Assembly (NCBI GenBank): GCA_032622095.1
Contig: CP136066.1
Coordinates: 53,346,609-53,410,608 of the forward strand
DNA: 64,000 nt
Direction: 5' to 3'
Source of the DNA: Siphonodentalium dalli
Lineage: Eukaryota; Mollusca; Scaphopoda; Gadilida; Siphonodentaliidae
Shown: positions 23,408 to 37,100 of the stretch, piece by piece
Layout of the letters: each line of letters begins with the position of its first letter
Position numbering within the stretch: position 1 is the stretch's first letter
The notes under the pieces: generated by a model
Told to the model about the DNA's origin: nothing
Database searches by the model: none
The model's input: only the letters and a program-made list of their open reading frames with translations
Position numbers and translations under genes: made by a program

Positions 23408-24183
23408 TAAATAGTGTATATATGTTTCCTATTCATCTCTAATTTCATGTTAGTTCATGATTGAGTCATTAAAGCATATACTGAACGACATTGATACTCG
23501 CGCGACTATTCATGGTTCTCTTTAGTCTGATAATATTTGATCATGTAACAAGGCGATGTAAAAACTTTGTTTGCGAAACGATTTGTTCTGAAATGTATTT
23601 CTGTACTTTTTTGAAAATGTTTACATAGGCTTTGGGTGTTAAATCAGGGGATCCATCAAGAAGCTTACGGGTTGTTGCAGGTATTTTTAATCACAGGAGA
23701 AGTGAATTTCTTTCGGGTGTATATCTATCGCAGATAATGAGGTAATGGTCGTTGTCCTATATTTGTTCACATGGACAGTACAGATGGTCGGCGATGAAAT
23801 GCGTGTGTATGTATTTATGATATTTTAAATCACTGTATCTGAGTTTGAGGCGGTGTGGTGAATCTGTGTTTCTCTGGTACTAGCATCATAAAATGTAGAG
23901 AAAAGTAATTTGTTTCGTTCAGGTCAAGATTATTCCTGGTTAACCCATCTTTTTCGCGTAACATACTATTTTTGCTATTGGTTGTTGGTGCGGCTGTCTG
24001 TGTGGCTGTTGGTGTGGTTGGTGTGGTTGTTGATATGGTCGTGACATGGGTGTGTGCACAACAAAACTGAAAGAAAAATAAATTTTGTATGACTGTTCAC
24101 TGGATTTTACGATTCTGATTTATACTTCATATCCTACATTTCTGTCAGAAGTTCAGACAAAGTAAACTACATATTTAACATTC
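23408..24183. other. No recognisable gene
   Basis: AT-rich flank between the GAT tract and the foldback. A GT-rich TGGTTGTTGGTGTGG stretch lies near 23980-24045. Confidence 0.4.
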
Positions 24184-27100
24184 ATAGTGTGGTCGTGGTA
24201 CGCAAAAAAAGGGTCAACCCAGAATAAATTGGTATAGAAGCGATCTCGGTGTCATTCAACGCGGGAGAATATCTGCTACAACATATCCAAAATCCGCTAA
24301 AATCCGCTTTGGGCAAAATCCAGGATCCAAGATGGCGTCCAACATGGCCGCCTTTAGTCAAAAGAGATTCTGACTGAGATTAATTCGACATAATGAGAAC
24401 AAATGTTGCCATATTAATACAAATGTATACATTTTTGCGAAGGTAAAGTATTATGCCACATATCTATAGAAAAACTGGAACTCCTCGCCCCAGATGGCTG
24501 CCAAAATGGCGGCCTAAATTCGAAAATTTGAAACTTTTGCCTAATATCTTAAAGATCAATTCCTGTTGTTTGATAATGGTTCAGACTGGCGACATTGATT
24601 AGTCATATTCATGTTAATTCATCATTGGAGCAATGAAAGATACCATAAATGGGGTCCCAGACTCATATACACCCTCAAAAATTTGATTTTACAGAACGCG
24701 GTATAAAATTCCACAAAACTCGCCATTGGGATTCCAGTCGTATATCAACAAGAAATGGACAGAACTGTACAATGTAAGTTGGGCATACCATTATCTATAA
24801 TTACTCCAATTCAATGAAACCCAAATTGGCGCTTTGTCTTAAAATGGCTGCCAAAATAGCGGTCAAAATATGGAAAATGGCACATATTTAGAATGGTCGT
24901 CAGAGGGTTAGACCCAGAAGGAATTGGTAAAGAAACGGTTTTGTTGTCATTCGACGCGGGAGAATCTCGTGTATAACATATCCAAAATCCGCTTTGGGGA
25001 AAATACAGAATTCAAGATGGCGTCCAACATGGTCGCCAATAATAAGAAAATGGCAAATATGTAGTTATTCACGAAAACCCATTCGACAAAACGCCAATTC
25101 GGCACCAATACACATCATTGATTGAAATCAATGTTTTTTGTGGGTATGAGTAGCCAATCACGATTCAAAATGCTAAGATGGCTACCAAAATGGCCACCAA
25201 AAATTGTCGAAATTTAAGTTCTGCTCAGAGGAAAGCTGAAACAACACTTCGGTTGTGAGCTAACGATGACAGACCTATTAAACATGTTGCCAATAATCTA
25301 CTACCACAATCAGTTCAGCCCGAAATGTTCCAACTAAACAGTATCTACTGCAGGATCCAACACGATGTCCACTTATTACGAGGGACTATCTGGAAATTAA
25401 TTAAAAAGAAATTAAATTGCTACGAATCTGCATTATTTGAAAACACAGTGTCAACATTTCTACTTATAACGACTATTCGGAACATCAAATATATGGGCAT
25501 CGGAAGCATCAGGCTATAATAGGTTTTCCAGTGCTGGCGAAAGTGAAAAGGACAGGAGGGAAAAGCGAATAATCTGGGGTTTACTTAATTGGTGGGCAAG
25601 TTGGTTATCGGAGCTGGGGAGTTTCAAAGTAAAATTATTTTCTTCAATATCAAGAGGAAAAATGAAAATTCGCACGTACATTGCATACCCTTCACACTTT
25701 ATGTGACAATTCCGTGCCATGCGATTGTGGGTATATACATGTGGATAGAAACATTCTAGTACATATATAGACGCACCTATATCTTCTACACATTTAGTGA
25801 ATTTCATCAATGATATGTAGACACAATGTGCGTCACGGCTGGATCTGACCCGTATGCGTAAAGGTATCAACCATTTAGCTTGATTAACTGGCATTTCAAG
25901 GTTATCATTGGATAGAAATGCCACATGAACATGGTGATTAACAACATGTTTGTCTAAGAAATGTGAACAATGAACATGTTATTTTCCGGATGTTAGACAA
26001 TCAAACTGCCACATAAGGCGTTCATCCATGCTCATCAGAGCACGAAATATGTGCAAATTAATGACACGAAAACTATTTCATGCGGACGACGTACTCTAGA
26101 CCTACATCCAACGTCATTTCCTATTAACTTTTATTGTTTGTACGGACGGTTTCGAGGTTTGAAAATCCCGCTTGTCCAAGAAAACCTCCACATACTTACG
26201 GAGTCGATGTGTAAACAATGTATGGGGATAGTTTCTTCATACATATATGTATTTGGCACACGTATTTTCTAGAACATAAGAGTACACCATTTACCGGAGA
26301 GTTGATATCTGGGAAGAGATCAGAGTAAAACTACTTTTCTTACATGTCGAAATGGGGAATCCATGGGCTACATTTAGTTCCAGCTTGAAACTTGAAAATG
26401 ATGGCCGAGCCCGAATAGTTAATATTTCGTCGCATCAGTGCTATAATGTAACCCACATTTTCAACTTTCCGAGAAAATGAAGGTTGAAGTTTTTAGACAA
26501 CATTTCTCCTAATGTTGACAAAGCATGACGTATTGTTGTATTTATCCCATTGAAAACTGACAGCTGTTCATTGAACCACATATTGTTTTCTGTTTATTCC
26601 ATCGTTTTCTTTTAAAAAGCAATAGCTTGTTTGGAGATATGACATTTTGCGTATGCCAGCGACGATTCGTTTCCGTGCTATAATGAAGTTGTGCTAATAA
26701 ATGCAGATCAAGCTAAATATGGTGGCAATCGCATGTGTCTATGAACTAAAAAGTGCCTATTCTACACTATGAAACTTCACCCATGTGCATCATCATACAG
26801 AAATGTGTGGAACAATCACAAAATTTAAATCACCAAATGATCACGTGACTAACATGGAGATACTGCCATATAGCACACATTTTAGAATTCACAAACACAA
26901 AACAGAAGTCACGTGGACAACATGAAGCGTTCGATTGGCTGCTCTTGGACATACGACATTATAGCACGAATAATTGTAAAGATCGCTGGTGATACGACAT
27001 TTGCTTCACTGGTTTGTGCGAATATTTGTCATCCAATGCAAGGACAGTTTGGCCCATCGGATTGGATTTTTTCTCACGATTCGAATGGTATCAAATACTC

Positions 27101-28492
27101 ATTTCCCGCCATAATGGATATACGACATTATAGCACTGATGAGTCGAGATTTTGTCAACCCGCGGGAAGCCACCAAAAGATTGAAAATAAAAAGTTTTGA
27201 TGTATATGAGCCACATACATGTATATGAGCCAACTATCAACTGCATCCACCACTCACAACTTCCATTATGTGATAAGCTGGGCAGAGTCTACCATTTTCG
27301 TTTTGGAAGCCATATTAGATAAAATTTATTGTTTCTTTTTGTCTATTTGAGATGGAATGTTCACAAATAAAAGCAACGATCAATTATTTTGTAGACAAGA
27401 TCTGCTCATCCCTAAATATCAAATGTGACCAGAACCCCAAAGTCGATTTTGGTTAAATTTCATACCGCATTCGTTATAACTTATTAGTGAAGGGCCGGAG
27501 TAAACTATGATCTAATCTATTAGAAATGTCATTGCTGTAATGATCAGTTGACACGATCATTGGAAGAATATACCCATTGTTTCCCAGTTCAGAGAGCAAC
27601 AAGTGATAAACAGAAGTGATAGAAAATAGTATTTTTCACATCGGGTGGCCATTTTGGCAGCCATTTTTGGTACTGATTTTTAAGTTTTTACATAGAGCTA
27701 GCATAATGGCATCATAAAGAGGTATACATTCGTATTTATTTAGTCAATTTTATTCATCAACCACTTCTTGTAATGGATTGAATGACACTGTGATCAATAT
27801 CCGCCATTTTCCATATTTTGACCAACATTTTGGCAGCCATTTTGAGACAAAGCGCCAATTTGGGTTTCATTGAATTGGAGTATTTATAGATATTGGTATG
27901 CCCAACTTACATTGTACAGTTCTGTCCATTTCTTGTTGATATATGACTGTAATCACAATGGAGAGTTTTGTGGAATTTTATACCGCGTTCTGTAAAATCG
28001 AATTTTTTAGGGTGTAGATGAGTCTGGGACCCCATTTATGGTATCTTTCATTGCTCCAATGATGAATTAACATGAATATGACTAATCAATGTCGCCTGTC
28101 TGAACCATTATCAAACAACATGAATTGATCTTTAAGATATTAGGCAAAAACTTCAAATTTTCGAGTTTAGGCCGCCATTTTGGCGGCCATCTGGGACGAT
28201 GGGTTCCATTTTTGCCATAAACAGGTGGCAAAACATTTTACCTTTGCAAAAATGTATACATTTGTATACATATGACAACATTTGTTCTCACTGTTATCGA
28301 ATTAATCTCAGTCAGAGTATCTTTTGACTAACGGCAGCCATGTTGGACGCCATCTTGGATCCTGAATTTTGCCCAAAGCGGATTTTAGCGGATTTTGGAT
28401 ATGTTATACACGAGATTCTCCCGCGTCGAATGACACCAAAACCGCTTCTATACCAATTTCTTCCGGGTCGAACCCTCTGACGACCACACTAT
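24184..28492. mobile_element. 4.3 kb foldback element
   Basis: The left terminus ATAGTGTGGTCGT (24184) and right terminus ACGACCACACTAT (ending 28492) are inverted, and the arms pair for about 700 bp each (24184-24890 with about 27790-28492). Matched landmarks are AGATGGCGTCCAACATGG against CCATGTTGGACGCCATCTTG, and GGGGTCCCAGACTCAT against its inverse. A second left-type terminus sits inside at 24893-25035 (AGAGGGTTAGACCC, CGACGCGGGAGAATC), so the left side is duplicated. The interior of about 2.5 kb (25060-27640) is not paired. Repeats containing AAAATGGCGGCC and its inverse are scattered in the arms. Confidence 0.8.
25514..25894 (-). CDS. Unidentified ORF inside the foldback element
   Basis: From the first ATG (25892-25894) the minus frame encodes 126 aa, and it remains open for at least ten more codons upstream. 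It has six cysteines and no membrane segment or recognised motif. It sits in the unpaired interior of the element, where a transposase would be expected, but shows no DDE-like pattern. May be a remnant exon or chance. Confidence 0.2.
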   Translation of the reverse strand: MPVNQAKWLIPLRIRVRSSRDAHCVYISLMKFTKCVEDIGASIYVLECFYPHVYTHNRMARNCHIKCEGYAMYVRIFIFPLDIEENNFTLKLPSSDNQLAHQLSKPQIIRFSLLSFSLSPALENLL

Positions 28493-28553
28493 CAGTATAC
28501 AAAGCGTGATATGAATTATTGCTTTAATTCACCCAGTATATATGATGTGATCT

Positions 28554-28938
28554 TCGTCATCATCTTCTTCCTCTCTTCTTCGTCATCATCATCATCATAT
28601 TCATCGTCATCATATTTATCATCATCATCATATTCATCATCATCAGCACCATCACCACCGACGTCGCTATCGCCCTCCATCATCATCACCATCGCCGTCA
28701 TTATCATCATATTCATCATCATCAACATCATCATCACCATCATCAGCACCATTACCACCGACGTCGTTATCATCATATGCATCATCATCAACATCATCAC
28801 CATCGCCGTCATTATCATCATATTCATCATCATCATCATCATCAACATCATCATCACCATCGCCGCCATCATCACCATCGCCGTCATCATCATCAGCACC
28901 ATTACCACCGACGTCGTTATCGCCATCCATCATCATCG

Positions 28939-28970
<32 letters not shown>

Positions 28971-30450
28971 GTCATCATCATCACCATCGCCGTCATCATC
29001 ATCATCGTTATCATCATCATCAGCACCATTACCACCGACGTCGTTATCGCAATCCATCATCATCGTCATCATCATCACCATCGCCTTCATCATCATCGTC
29101 ATCATCATCACCATCACCACCATCATCATCGCCGTCAACACATCATCGTTATCCATCATCATCATCATCATAATCGTCATCATCATCACCATCCCCGTCA
29201 TCATTATCATTATCGGTATCCATCATCATCATCATCATCATCACCATCATCATCGCCATCGCCGTTATCATCATCAACGTTATCCATCATCATCATCATC
29301 ATCATCGTCATCATCATCATCATCATCATCGCCGTCATCATCATCACCATCGCCGTCATCATCATCATCATCATCATCACCATCATCATCGCCATCGCCG
29401 TCATCATCATCATCGTTATCCATCATCATCATCGTCATCATCGTCATCATCATCATCATCGCCGTCATCATCATCGTCATCGTTATCCACCATCATCATC
29501 ATCGTCATCGTTATCGCCATCCATCATCACCGTCATCATCATCATCATCATAATCATCATCATCGTCATCATCATCACCATCGCCGTCATCATCATCATC
29601 ATCGTTATCCACCATCATCATCATCGGCATCATCATCACCATCGCCGTCATCATCATCATCGTTATCCATCATCATCATCGTCATCATCATCATCATCGC
29701 CGTCATCATCATCAGCACCATCACCACCAACGTCGTTATCGCCATCCATCATCATCGTCATCATCACCATCATCATCGTCATCGTCATCATCATCACCAT
29801 CGCCGTCATCATCATCATCGTTATCCACCATCATCATCATCGGCATCATCATCACCATCGCCGTCATCATCATCATCGTTATCCATCATCATCATCATCA
29901 TCATCGTCATTATCATCACTATCGCCGTCATCATCATCATGTTATCCATCATCATCACCATCGGCATCATCATCATCATAATCATCATCTTTATCATCGT
30001 CATCATATTCATCATTATCATCATATTCATCATCATCATCATATTCATCATCGTCATCATATTCATCATCATCATCATCATATTCATCATCATCATCAGC
30101 ATATTCATCATCATCATCATCATCATCATCAACATCATTACCATCATATTCATCACCATATTCATCATATTCATCACCACCGACGTCGTTATCGCCATCC
30201 ATCAACATCCATCATCATCATATTCATCATCATCGCCGTAATTATCATCATGATTATCCATCATCATCATCATATTCATCACCACCGTCGTCGTTATCGT
30301 CATTCATCATCATCACCATCGCCGTCATTATCATCATCGTCGTTATCCACCATTATCATAATATTCATCACAATCTTTGTCGTTGATTCTATCCGCATTC
30401 CGTTGGCACAATCAACGCCATCGTGGTCGTATTCATCTCCATCATAGTTA
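28554..30450. repeat. ATC-trinucleotide array, ~1.9 kb, with punctuating motif
   Basis: Dense ATC/ATT/GTC units, interrupted at irregular intervals by ACCGACGTCGTTATCGCCAT-type blocks (near 28657, 28757, 28910, 29035, 29726 and 30180) and by ATCGCCGTCATC blocks. A ~210 bp stretch near 29608 repeats near 29819. All long frames (poly-Ser, poly-His, poly-Ile; poly-Asp or poly-Met on the other strand) are repeat artefacts. It starts about 60 bp after the foldback element. Confidence 0.95.
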
Positions 30451-30679
30451 CCGTGTTACCACAACAATCGAGACTTACACTCTATCAGACTGCTCGAGAG
30501 ACCATGGCGGTCAAATAAGAATAGTGAATTATTAATTAGTCTTGCCTCAAAATGTGCCCCGTGTTTCCTATGGAGAAATAACTTGGTGCTGAACCGTGCC
30601 ACAACGGAATTTTCCAACCATCATATAAGGAATTATTAAAAACGTCTTGTCACACCTAATGTGTTCTGTATTGCCTACA

Positions 30680-30890
30680 GTGAAAGGGCGACAATGGAAG
30701 TTTTAAACCATTGTATAAGAAATCAGTCTCCGGACGTTAACTTTATTGTGGGTATTGGTGTGTGCGTTACACCTTACACCCAGACGTTATATGCGAGCAG
30801 AGATCAGACGACGCGTATTTTCGGATAAGCACGGTTCAAAGTCGCGAAAATAATAAAACGTTTGGAGTGAGGAATATTTAAAGTGACGAC
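30680..30890 (+). promoter_or_regulatory. Presumed promoter/5' UTR of the IgGFc gene
   Basis: Unique sequence between the ATC array and the start codon. A weak TATA-like TTATATG lies at about 30787, and the start sits in GTGACGACATGAG. No CpG island is seen. The transcription start is unknown. Confidence 0.25.
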
Positions 30891-31182
30891 ATGAGTGCGT
30901 TCTTGGGCTGGATAAAATTCGGACTTGTATGCTTATTATTTCATTTATGCGATGCCTTTCTATTCCTAAACCATGGATTTTTAATTGAAACAAAGTTGTC
31001 TAACATCGTGAGATGTGAGAACATGTGCACAAGGCATGCTGACTGTTCCTCAGTCTGGTACAATGTTCGGACAAAAATGTGTGTTCAACTACAGACAAAT
31101 GCCGCAGCAAATATAACAGCACCAAGGGAATGGGTTTTACGAAACGTAGCAAAGGTTGGATCAAAGGTTGAGTCAAAGGTTG
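30891..31182 (+). CDS. Exon 1: signal peptide and PAN-like half-domain
   Basis: ATG at 30891, first Met after a plausible 5' UTR and directly before a hydrophobic signal sequence. The donor TTG|GTATCC leaves one base of the next codon (phase 1), matching the EGF exon that begins with two codon-completing bases. The frame stays open past the donor to a TAA at 31233, which is read-through intron. The last codons repeat a VGSK/VESK motif from three short GGTTGGATCAAA-type units. One N-x-T sequon (NITA). Confidence 0.8.
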
Positions 31183-34100
31183 GTATCCATATGCATGTTC
31201 GCATCGTCATATATAAAAGAGTTGTCAGTTACTAAGAGGCGATCCAATTAACAAATAGGATATTACTTGGTTGGTTTGATATTATTGGCCTGATATCAGT
31301 CCTCGGTAACCTCATATCAGGTATGATATAAGGTTACCTCAGGCTGATATTGGGGCTAATATCAAACAAGCCAAGTAATATTCTTTAAATATTAACCCGG
31401 TACGGGGTTAATAACAAACTGTTACGTCGTGATTGGATTTTGGCCATAGTTTGCTGATTATTTATCGCGGTCAAAACCCATGACCACGTTGAATCCGCCG
31501 TTTATACTTATATGTATGTACTTAAATGCATTATGAGTTAGGTGTTTTCTGTCTTTCCCACTCTTTATTCAACTTAAAATTGAACCCGTGGAGTTCAGTT
31601 CGGATAGTTATGTTATGTTTGAAATATCGCTTTTTAGAAAACCAAACATTCAAGTTTGGGATCGATAACCCCATTCATGTTTTTTGGCTGTTAATGTCCC
31701 TTTATTTTGCTGTTCAAATGGCGGGAATCGGTTAACCCTTTACCCAACAGAAGGGCCCTGTGCCAATGCATTCTCTTATATATGCGAGTCGACCATAGGT
31801 CGCCTCGCATATATAAGAGAATGCATTGGCTTAACACAATAAAAATTATAAAATTGTTAAAGAATGTAAGAAAAAATGGTAAAAAGTGTTAAAAAAAGAT
31901 TTTTTTTAGGCCAATGCATTCTCTTATATATGCGAGGCGACCTATGGTCGACTCGCATATATAAGAGAATGCATTGGCACAGGGTATAACTGTAACTATC
32001 ACAATGTGGTCAAGGAGCCGGTTCCAATGATATCCATATTTGTATGGTTCTATTGAGACAGACCGAAGATAGTTTAGGCTGTTGAAGCTTTATTTGGCCG
32101 TTTTTGGCCGGTTTGTTGGGTAAAGGGTTAACGGAAAGCGAACTAAAAAAATTTCTAAGCAGAGTATATACCATGCGACGAAATATCGTTGTGGACATAT
32201 AATATTTAGATCAAGTTGACGTTTCCAGTACGTTGTCATCGTAACCGGTGCGTACTGTCCAATGACAACACGGATTTCATTGAACTGTAGCAAACCTTCT
32301 GCATGTTGCTGTGTTTCGCAACCTATGGCTGTGAAATAATGGACAATATGTTACAACGCTGAACGCCTAAGAGACCATACCATAATTGTTTGGGTTTTAA
32401 CCTGATTAGCGGATCAAATCGATATAACATGTCACCCATGTTTTATATTCTCCAGAATTCTGACACAGTTTGCATGAGCGGTGAAATCCACATTCCAGGA
32501 AAAGACAACTCTGTTACGTGCCTGAGTATGTTTATCTTGCACTATTGAGTCAGATAAAGGAGTATACTTTTTAAGATGATGTTTCTCTATCTTTTTCTTC
32601 AGTTGTTGCATGATACATGTGTTTATAATAATAGTTTTAAGTCAGGATATATCATTGTTTTCTACCCATCGGGACATGAAATGTTACTATTTTAAAACAT
32701 ATACCATTTGTTTACGCACATATGAAGAAATTAACACACAATACTGAGCCAACGCCTCCACCCAATATGATATATATAAATACTGTTAAAGGCGTACAAA
32801 TCCGACAACTTATGGGACCATCTCCTTTTATACCCAACAGAATATATGCAACAAATTAATGAATTTGAGCCATGGATTAGTGCAAAATACACTCGTGGCA
32901 TCGTGCATAGAACGCACGGGTGTATGTTGCACTGATCCATGGCTCAAATTCATTCATTTGTTGCATATATTCTGTTGAGTATAAAAGTAGATGGTCCCAT
33001 AAATGGTCGGATTTAGTGTACAGTACCCCTTTAATGGCTATATACATTTATCATATGATCCTACCCTTATTTCATCCATTAAACTCTTTCTATAATAATG
33101 GTATATACAACGGTCATTGTATAACAGAAAATAGTGCCAGGTGTACCCAAATGTATAACTTTTGCGCAAACGTGACCTTTTATTTCCGGCTTGTCATGTG
33201 TTTACATTCCGTATGATACGTACGCAACATCGATGCTTGTGACTATTATTGATTTAGTTTGAACAAATATTTCATTAAATTTACGCCAGTATATACATCA
33301 AGGAGTCTTATTTATCTGGGACTATGTCTTTACTCGGTCAAACAACGCATAGTTAAGGAAAACGTCATCGCGGGTCTTATAGAAGCCGCTGTTAGTTTCA
33401 CGACCCGTTTATTGATTTAAGTATGTTTTATGGAGATTTTGTATAACAGCAGTTGTGGCTCATTTGTTTATGGTGGGATACGGAGAGTTATCTTCAAAAG
33501 AGTTTCGCAGAAAAGTTTATTTTTGTTTCTAATGTTGTCGGAAATGGATTTATCAATTCTACATAACTGAAAATTATATATGATAGCCGTTGTACTGATG
33601 TTGTCCACTTCATGTTATTTATGTTAAGTGCAAAATTAAACAGGTCTCGTATAGGCTCTCGTGAAAAAATCCTCATCTTCCAATAACGATACATGTAGAA
33701 GAAAGTTTAACTTGTATATGCGTCTATGCTGATTTCCAAATATCAATTACGAGACTAGGAAAAAAAAAATATGGATGGAGAAATCTCAGTTCAGTTCGAA
33801 TTTTCAAACCTCTCTCCGTAATTCCGACTGTCGACAATAATGTTGTGTAAATGAACTCAAATTATCAGCATAAGTTTTATAGAATATGTAGTTAGTTCCA
33901 TTGCTAAAACGATGTGTGTGCGTGAATGGTTGAGCATCTATTGAGCCTCGCCCAATAGATGTGAATTCCCAGAGCTGACATAAACCGTTCAAGCGACAGC
34001 ATTATTGGTACTAGAATATTAAATTAGCGACATATTTTATTTATCCATCGCACAAAACTTGCCTGTTGTGAGGAATTCTGTCATTTTACCAAGTATTTCA

Positions 34101-37100
34101 TTCGTTACTTCGATGGTGCCCTTGTATTTATGAGGTTAAGCAAACAAATTACCATTCATGACGTGGGCAAACGGAGGTGTAGCTTGGAGCGAAAAAGTTC
34201 GTTGGCTCTTTTATAGTTACTCTAAGCCGACCCTGTTCTGATGATATTTAGAGCAAAAACTTATATCCTTTTACGAATTTGGTATCAATAACAGTGAATT
34301 GTGGACCATAAAAACTTTTAAAATATCAATGACGTCATTTAAGCTAGTTGACGTCCCTAATTACTTGCGCAATTTGCATATGTAATTACGTCACGAAAGT
34401 AGTACCTACCTAATAAAGCTACATTGACATAACAAAATAATACAGCTGCATTGAAGTAATAAACGTAACGTTTATTAGGCAGGCTTTATGTAGGTAATAG
34501 AGGTAATGTTTATCCACCGCTCACTACCTCAATTGATACAAAATTCGTAAACGGATGTTTTTTCGCTCTAAAACATCTGTAAACCATTAGAACAAGGACA
34601 GCTTAGAATAACTATTAAAAAAAAACCCAACAAACGATTTCACTCAAAGCTATTTAGTTTGCTTGATCTGATAAATGTAAGGGCATCATCGAAGTAACGA
34701 ATGTAAAACTGAGAAAAATGACAGATTTATCGCACAAAAGGCAAGTTTTGTGCGATGGATAAAAAATGTGTAGCTAATGAAATTTGTCAGAGCCTCGCCC
34801 AATATATGTTCAAATCCTCCTCGTGGACAAAAACAGTTTAAGCGATGACACTACCTACATATTCTATTCTATATATATAGCAGAATATACTATCATGTGT
34901 ACATGTGTGCTTACATTTACTCTTAGATCCAGTATTGTTCATTGTCGAAATGAGGGACAGCGTTGTCAAAATAGAAACGATAACGCTCGTTCATATATAG
35001 TGTTATACTGTAAAGTTATATACGGATTAACTGTCATGTGGACTGTTTTTTATGGAGATGTAACCGGTTACATCTCCATATTAACTGTCCACGTGACAGT
35101 TAAACCTTATATTTATATACATTTAGCGAAAAAGCCACTTTTGTAAATGTATTTAAATCGAAGTGTATCGTGACAAAACCAGCCCAAAATATCCCATAGC
35201 ACCTTGGCAAAAGTTAACAGGAACAATTTCTTTATTTTGAAACCTGATGATTTAATTTAAGTCAATCCTGCGCGAGTCCAAATGCGCCCAAAACATTACG
35301 CGTTTTTCTTTCCGGTATCGATGACGTATCGATGTAATTATGGGCTTGCAGTTATGAACTGTTGCGCGTTCACCGAGATATAACTGCAACTAGTCATGTG
35401 GACGCCGACCAATCGAAATGCTGGATTTAGTGATAATCACACTTAGTATGTAAATATTATACAATGTTGTGTACAGTATGTGTTTTTCTTGTATGCGTCC
35501 GTGTTGTGGTGAAAAGTCATATTGGACGAGACGCGCCGTGTCGAGTCCAATATAACTTTTCACCACAACCTGGACGAGTACAAGAAAAACGCATACTGTA
35601 TACAGCATTGTATAATGACTTTTTATTATCCATCTGCATGTTTATCCAAATTTTGGGAATAAAACTTTTGTGCATGGTTATTTTTGGTATTTGTCGGCAC
35701 TTGATAATCTATAAAAGCCTGTATTTGATCATCAGAAAGAATTATTTGGAACAGTTAACACGGTAGTGAAAAAAAACTCAATGGGGAAGTGAAACGTCTG
35801 CCAAACCCATAGTCTTTTTCCCGGATTATCATGTGACGGCTTTTGCCCAATTAGAAATAGTGTTAGTTAAGGGATGGATAATAATATAAATGGGCGTTAC
35901 CGTTTTTATCTATATACTTCAATGTATCTCGGTAATTGTATAAGGCCCACATTTGGCTTCTGCAGATAAGAATTCATACAACTGTGATAGGGCGACTGCA
36001 ATAATTAGAGAGATGACACGTACTGTTCTGCCGAAAATCAGCACGCTGTGGGCTTATAATGGGATTTGTTTTAGGTTCATAATAATTGTTTTAGTGCAAT
36101 GTTCGGCTCATAATGACTTATTATTAGTTTAGTATGGACGGAAAATAACACGACTCACGACTTAGCAGATATACGCTCTTTACAATGTGTTTTCATTGTG
36201 GCCCGCGCCATAACATGAATAACGGATATAAATTCACTAATGACTTATTTCAGAAGAAAATAATCCAATATTGACCTATATATGTGAATATTATAGGTCG
36301 ATTATGAACCTATTTACACTCTTAACATTTCATCCATTAAATACATTACAGAATTGGACGAATGCCTGTCGGATCCATGTCAGAACGGCGCGACCTGCAC
36401 AGATGGAGTGAACAGATACAACTGTACATGTGCCGCGGGGTTCATTGGGACCAAGTGCGAGAATGGTGAGACAGCAAACATATCCATTAATCAATAGATG
36501 TAATAAGATGATATATAGACAGCAGACGACACAAATACATGAGAGGATTATATTACGAAATTGAGAAAACTCGAAGACGGTGAAATCGAAATGCTATAAT
36601 GTCGTCAAAAGTTTAGAGCGAATAGTGATTACCAGTTTAGTGATGTGAAACACTCCGGTTGGGTGATCAAATAGAAATGGAGAAGAATCTTGCTCAAAGT
36701 AGTAGATTTTATGCATATTAATAACACACACCTCAGTCTGATATATTTATTAAATGCAATGGGTATCGATGGCGAAATCATTTGCGTTAGCTTATCGGCG
36801 ATTGTTGCGTCCCGAATCGAGATGTAAATATTTACAATTATGCGCAGTTCAGACGATGATATCTATGGCATGGTCGATTTCTTTGAAATTTTGGGCGATG
36901 TTAGTAGAATGCTACATTCTCCCAGTTGGCATAGCGCCTGAGTACTAATTTATCATGCACCGAACAAGTCCATAATATGTCCTTAAATACATTACAGAAA
37001 TGGACGAATGCCTGTCGGATCCGTGTCAGAACGGCGCGACCTGCATAGATGGAATGAACAGATACAACTGTACATGTGCCGCGAGATTCAATGGCACCAA

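Noticed and set aside
26913-27200. 95-codon ORF in the 4.3 kb foldback interior
   Set aside because: Contains a duplicated ACATACGACATTATAGCAC-type segment, no domain and no splice support; likely chance.
28511-29553. Long open frames of Ser, His, Ile or Asp/Met repeats on both strands
   Set aside because: They follow from the ATC trinucleotide array; composition and mirrored frames show no gene.
35390-35766. Two overlapping ORFs on opposite strands with near-identical peptides
   Set aside because: They are the two arms of a palindromic element read in opposite directions.
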